Positions 60,528 to 64,000 of a stretch of 64,000 nt of DNA are shown one piece after another. The stretch's first letter is position 1. Each line of letters begins with the position of its first letter. The position numbers and the translations under genes were made by a program. This stretch comes from Rhizobium sp. GTDB taxonomy: Bacteria; Pseudomonadota; Alphaproteobacteria; Rhizobiales; Rhizobiaceae. The DNA is taken from NCBI GenBank assembly GCA_019739215.1, contig JAHHDR010000023.1, positions 186,001 to 250,000 on the forward strand, given 5' to 3'. The notes beneath the pieces were generated by a model. It was not told the origin of the DNA. It saw only the letters and a list, made by a program, of their open reading frames with translations, and made no database searches.

Positions 60528-61424
60528 TCAAATCTTGTAAGCAGCGTCGAACACGCCCTTCACCGGCACGCCGAGTTCATAGATGTAGCCGGCCTGCGGA
60601 TCGGCCTTCAGGTCCTCGTGCGTGAGGTCTTCGCCGGCGGTCGTCACCAGTAGCCGGTCGGCATTCCGGCCGATGAAGGCCGGGCAGGTGGCCTGTTTCG
60701 GCGGCAGCTTGTAGCGCGCGACGATATTGCCCGCGAGGTCATAGTGATGGACCTCGCCGACGCCCCAGCGCGCGTTCCAGATCGTACCGTCGGCCGCGCA
60801 GACCGAACCGTCGATGCCGCCGTCCTCACCGCGCCCGTCATGGAAAATCTCGGGCTTGCCGGTCGGAAGCCCCGTCGCCGGGTCGACGGAAACCTTCATG
60901 TAGAGGTTCTCCATCGTGTCGACGTAATAGGCCGTTGCGCCATCCGGCGAGAAGCAGATGCCGTTCGGGATCGAGATGCTGGGGAAGATCGGCGTCACCT
61001 TGCCATGCAGGACATGGTAAATCGTGCCGGCACCCTTGCGATGCTCGCCGCCGGACTTGGTCATGGTGCCGAACCAGAGAGCACCCGAGGGATGGCAGCG
61101 CCCGTCATTGGACCGCATATGCTCGACGCCGTTTTCGATCGGCGTCACCAGTTCGAGCGCCCCTGTCGCAATGGTCCTGACATGCAGGCCATGTTCGGAA
61201 GCGATGATCTGCCGCTCGCCATCGATCTTGGCCAGCACGCTCGCCATGAACGGCAGGTCATGCTTCGTCTTCCTGCCGGTCGAGAGGTTCAGTTCATGCA
61301 GTTCGCGATTGCCGATCGAGAACCACCAGGCGGTGTCGGTCGCCGGATCGTAGGTCGGGCCTTCGCCGTGATAGGTGTTGAAGGCATCGAGCGTGCTGCC
61401 GGCAAAAGGCTGAAGTTCGACCAT
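60528..61424 (-). CDS. SMP-30/gluconolactonase family lactonase
   Basis: A 298-residue beta-propeller enzyme. Metal-site motifs include YHGEGPTYD, HMRSNDGRCHPSGALWFGTM, SIPNGICFSPDG and DGSVCAADGTIWNARWG. It opens a sugar-acid lactone to the free acid. As last gene of an operon with a dehydrogenase, kinase and aldolase, it probably acts on galactonolactone or a similar product. The start at 61424 (MVELQPF) lies one base after the aldolase stop, with GGAG upstream. Confidence 0.88.
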   Translation of the reverse strand: MVELQPFAGSTLDAFNTYHGEGPTYDPATDTAWWFSIGNRELHELNLSTGRKTKHDLPFMASVLAKIDGERQIIASEHGLHVRTIATGALELVTPIENGVEHMRSNDGRCHPSGALWFGTMTKSGGEHRKGAGTIYHVLHGKVTPIFPSISIPNGICFSPDGATAYYVDTMENLYMKVSVDPATGLPTGKPEIFHDGRGEDGGIDGSVCAADGTIWNARWGVGEVHHYDLAGNIVARYKLPPKQATCPAFIGRNADRLLVTTAGEDLTHEDLKADPQAGYIYELGVPVKGVFDAAYKI

Positions 61425-61425
61425 G

Positions 61426-62061
61426 TCAGGCTCCGAAGGCTTTGTCATAGGCAGCAATTGTCGTCCGGGCGCGCAGGCCGACGTCGTCGGGCGACATGCC
61501 CGGCTTGTAGAGGCTGGAGCCAAGGCCGAACGCCTTGATCCCGCCCCTGGCATAATCGCCGAAATTTTCGTCCGACACCCCGCCGACGGCCGCGATCATG
61601 AGATCGGGCGGCAGCACCGCACGGATGGCATTGATGCCGGCAACGCCGAGCGCGCTGGCCGGAAAGAATTTCAGGCCCGTCGCACCCGTGCGGGCGGCGA
61701 GCAGGGCTTCGGTCGGGGTAAAGACGCCCGGCAGCGTCACCATTCCCTTGGCAACGGCATGCGCCAGCACCGGCTGGTCGACATTCGGGCTGACGAACAG
61801 GCGTCCGCCCGCCTGATCCAGTCGATCGACGTCCTCCGTCGTCAGCACCGTGCCGGCACCGATCAGCGCATCGTCGGGCGCCATCCTGGCGGCAATCTCG
61901 ATCGACTTGAACGGCTCGGGCGAATTGAGCGGGATCTCGATCGCGCGCAGGCCGGCCTCCAGCAGCGCCGCGATGGTCGCCGGCGCCTCCTCGGGCTTCA
62001 GGCCGCGCAGGATCGCGACCAGGGGATATTTCATGGACGGAAAGGGGATGCGGGCGGTCAC
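61426..62061 (-). CDS. dgoA: 2-dehydro-3-deoxy-6-phosphogalactonate aldolase
   Basis: A 211-residue class I aldolase of the KDPG/KDPGal family, yielding pyruvate and glyceraldehyde-3-phosphate. The Glu of AIEIPLNSPEPF and the Schiff-base Lys in GATGLKFFPAS are present, as is the GAGTVL motif. It starts inside the dgoK stop (ATGA) and is followed by the lactonase. It might also take over KDPG cleavage, since no eda lies beside edd. Confidence 0.92.
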   Translation of the reverse strand: MTARIPFPSMKYPLVAILRGLKPEEAPATIAALLEAGLRAIEIPLNSPEPFKSIEIAARMAPDDALIGAGTVLTTEDVDRLDQAGGRLFVSPNVDQPVLAHAVAKGMVTLPGVFTPTEALLAARTGATGLKFFPASALGVAGINAIRAVLPPDLMIAAVGGVSDENFGDYARGGIKAFGLGSSLYKPGMSPDDVGLRARTTIAAYDKAFGA

Positions 62062-62987
62062 GTGGCGGCTCCTTCATCGAATTGCCAGATGTCGCGCGCA
62101 GCCTGGGAGAGGCCACGGCGGACGGCGTCGTCTGCATCTATGGTGCTTGACTGGATTCCCAGCCGGTGGAAGGCGGCTTCGTAGAGGCCGCGCAGCTTGC
62201 CTGAGGCCACGAGGATGACGGGCGTATCCTTCGGCGCCTGCTTGAGCGCGCCGGCCAGTTCCAGCCCGATCATCATGCCCGAAAGCGTCGCCTCGGCATC
62301 TGTCGGGGCCAGCGAGAACAGCAGGCCGCGCGCACGGATCGAAAACAGCCGGTTGGTCGCAAGCTCCGGCTCCTTGTAGGCCGCATGGAGCGCGGCCAGG
62401 AACGTCGGATTGGCACCGTCGAAACCGGCGGAATCCTTGACCGCATGCTGCAGGATCGACTGCTCGGAGATGACGTCGAACAACTCGCCCGTCATGAAGG
62501 TCGAGAATCCGAGCACCTCCTGGCGCACCACCCGCACCCATTTGGAATGGGTTCCGGGCATGGCGATCAGGCAGTCGCTGCTCTTCATTTTCTCGGCGCA
62601 GCCGAGCAACTGGGTTTCCTCGCCGCGCATCACGTCGGCCGAATTGACGTCGCGCTGGGCGAGCCCCGGCAGGATGCGGACATCCCGCGAAAGGCCGGGC
62701 ACGCCGACCGCCGCGCCCGAGATATCAGTGAGCCTTGCCGGCACGTCGATATAGCCGGCCTCGACCCAGCCCTGCTTGGCGCCGACCATGCCGCACATGA
62801 TCACCGGCGCATCATCGGGTGCGCCGACCTCGGCAAGGTGCTTGTCGAGCACGGCGGCAAAGCCGGTCTCCCGTGCCGTCGTCATGCCCTCGCGCGACCG
62901 GCTTTCGCCGATGATCGTCCCCTTTTCACCGATCAGCCAGAGCCGGAAGCTCGTGGTACCCCAATCGACGGCCACATAGTTCGCCAT
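62058..62987 (-). CDS. dgoK: 2-dehydro-3-deoxygalactonokinase
   Basis: A 309-residue kinase with the start MANYVAVDWGTTSFRLWL (ATP-phosphate site), AMPGTHSKWVRV and CGMVGAKQGW, as in DgoK. It phosphorylates 2-dehydro-3-deoxygalactonate to the substrate of DgoA. It begins directly after the stop of the upstream dehydrogenase gene and overlaps dgoA by four bases, so translation is tightly coupled. Confidence 0.93.
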   Translation of the reverse strand: MANYVAVDWGTTSFRLWLIGEKGTIIGESRSREGMTTARETGFAAVLDKHLAEVGAPDDAPVIMCGMVGAKQGWVEAGYIDVPARLTDISGAAVGVPGLSRDVRILPGLAQRDVNSADVMRGEETQLLGCAEKMKSSDCLIAMPGTHSKWVRVVRQEVLGFSTFMTGELFDVISEQSILQHAVKDSAGFDGANPTFLAALHAAYKEPELATNRLFSIRARGLLFSLAPTDAEATLSGMMIGLELAGALKQAPKDTPVILVASGKLRGLYEAAFHRLGIQSSTIDADDAVRRGLSQAARDIWQFDEGAAT

Positions 62988-63755
62988 CTACATGCATCCC
63001 CCATCCACGATCATCGTCTGCGCCGAAACCGCGCGCGAACAGTCCGACGCCAGATACAGGCACGGCCCGACCATATCCTCGGCAACCAGCGAGAATTTCA
63101 ACGCCTGGCGGTCGAGGAAGGCAGTTGCGGCGTCATCGCTCACCCAGAGCTTCTTCTGCCGCTCCGTCAGCACCATGCCCGGCATGACGGCATTGACGCG
63201 GATGTTCTCGCGGCCGAGGCGACCGGCCAGGCTCTTCGTCAGGCCGATGATCCCAGCCTTCGCCGTCGTGTAGGCCGGGAAATCGCCCATGTTGAGCAGA
63301 TAGGCGATCGAGGAGAAATTGATGATCGAGCCGCCGCCGGCCTTGCGCATGTGGGGAAGGGCGGCCTGGGTGACGAACAGTACCGGGCGGAGATTGATGT
63401 CCTGGCTTTTCTGCCAGTATTCCTCGGACAGGTCCTCGAGATCCTTCCGGTCGTCCCAGGCCGCATTGTTGATGACCACGCGGATGCTGCCAAGTGCCGC
63501 GCCTGCCGCCGCGACTGCCGACCGTATTGCCGTCACGTCGGAAAGATCGGCGGGAAGGAAGTGCGGCTTGTGCCGCGACTGGGAGAGATCCGCCGCCAGC
63601 GCTTCTCCCGCCGCCCGGTCTATGTCGATGAACGCGACCCGGGCCTTCTGGGCGGCGAAACCCGCGACCAGCGCCGCGCCGATGCCCGAAGCGCCGCCGG
63701 TGATCAGCACGCCCGCATCTTCAAGATCGGGAAATATGGCACTGGGTGCGGTCAT
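62988..63755 (-). CDS. Short-chain dehydrogenase, probable sugar 1-dehydrogenase
   Basis: A 255-residue SDR-family oxidoreductase. NAD(P) motif TGGASGIGAALVAGF near residue 20, INNAAW, the catalytic Ser in NFSSIAYL, and YTTAK. As first gene of the operon with lactonase, dgoK and dgoA, it probably oxidises galactose (or arabinose/fucose) to the lactone. A GGAGGAG site lies about 12 bases before the ATG, a little far. The specific sugar is inferred. Confidence 0.85.
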   Translation of the reverse strand: MTAPSAIFPDLEDAGVLITGGASGIGAALVAGFAAQKARVAFIDIDRAAGEALAADLSQSRHKPHFLPADLSDVTAIRSAVAAAGAALGSIRVVINNAAWDDRKDLEDLSEEYWQKSQDINLRPVLFVTQAALPHMRKAGGGSIINFSSIAYLLNMGDFPAYTTAKAGIIGLTKSLAGRLGRENIRVNAVMPGMVLTERQKKLWVSDDAATAFLDRQALKFSLVAEDMVGPCLYLASDCSRAVSAQTMIVDGGCM

Positions 63756-64000
63756 GCCGGACGAAGCTCCTCCATATCGGCGCTCTATAGTCTGCTTGGC
63801 TTTTGCGGGGAAGACCTCTCGAAGATTTAATCATACTTATTAACGGCCGCGGTTTGTAAGGCGCTCGCAACCCGCGCCGATAGAAGGCAATTGCGCGCAA
63901 TAGATTTGTAGATTCAACGTGCTGGCGAATCAACGGTCGATCTGCCAGAAGGAATTGACGCTTCGCAAATTCTCCGGACGGGACGCTAAACGGCTGCGGC
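63756..64000. other. Upstream region of the dgo-type operon
   Basis: This 245-base end of the window holds an AT-rich part (63825-63850 and near 63900) that probably contains the operon promoter. No gene start is convincing before the window ends. Confidence 0.45.

Noticed and set aside
63860..64000. Start of a divergent gene at the right edge
   Set aside because: A TTG near 63955 has a purine-rich stretch too close to it, and too few codons remain to judge.

Overview
The window looks like chromosome of a Rhizobiaceae-type alphaproteobacterium (Rhizobium, Agrobacterium or Ensifer relatives). It is GC-rich and gene-dense. It has four tandem flagellins, the rhizobial genes motC, fliK/motD, rem, flaF and flbT, a zwf-pgl-edd Entner-Doudoroff operon, and aceA divergent from an ScfR/RamB-type regulator. 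No tRNA, rRNA, prophage, insertion sequence or CRISPR array was recognised. Nothing was run against a database; family names come from reading the translations.

Region 1 (1-23833) is part of the flagellar regulon, all on the + strand: the end of a gene that is probably flgH, then fliL-fliP, four flagellin genes each with its own structured leader, a FliH-like gene, motB (broken here by one extra base), motC, fliK, a lytic transglycosylase, rem, flgE-flgK-flgL-flaF-flbT-flgD-fliQ, flhA-fliR, a FliJ-like gene, a rod-binding FlgJ-type gene, a FlgN-like gene and a membrane-anchored protein of unknown role. Region 2 (24267-26979) holds a WecG/TagA-family glycosyltransferase, an unrecognised protein and folD.

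Region 3 (27134-32627, - strand) is edd, pgl and zwf, which turn glucose-6-phosphate into KDPG, followed by an OrdL/PuuB-type oxidase. Three large chemoreceptor genes (32750-40044, - strand) lie between this oxidase and a PuuA-like glutamine synthetase (40521-41960). Region 4 (42359-45378) has a LysR regulator, a ROK kinase, cutC and a cupin. Region 5 (45546-48909) is the glyoxylate-shunt enzyme isocitrate lyase with its divergent regulator and a RIME-like palindromic repeat.

Region 6 (49063-53173) is a complete potFGHI-type polyamine ABC importer. With the PuuA- and PuuB-like genes it suggests uptake and gamma-glutamylation of putrescine. Region 7 (53180-60476) is mixed: a small membrane protein, acetoacetyl-CoA synthetase, a cupin, a thioesterase, a SHOCT protein, an amidase and a secreted RTX protein. 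Region 8 (60528-63755, - strand) is a tight four-gene operon (short-chain dehydrogenase, dgoK, dgoA, SMP-30 lactonase) fitting oxidative De Ley-Doudoroff breakdown of galactose or a similar sugar.

The most interesting signals are: (a) four flagellin leaders that can each hide the ribosome-binding site in a stem whose sequence differs while pairing is kept, in a cluster that also encodes the mRNA regulator FlbT; (b) a canonical EF-hand calcium loop in the periplasmic linker of MotB; (c) the one-base frameshift in motB; (d) unnamed genes that look like the missing FliH and FliJ; and (e) chemoreceptors placed between polyamine-catabolism genes.
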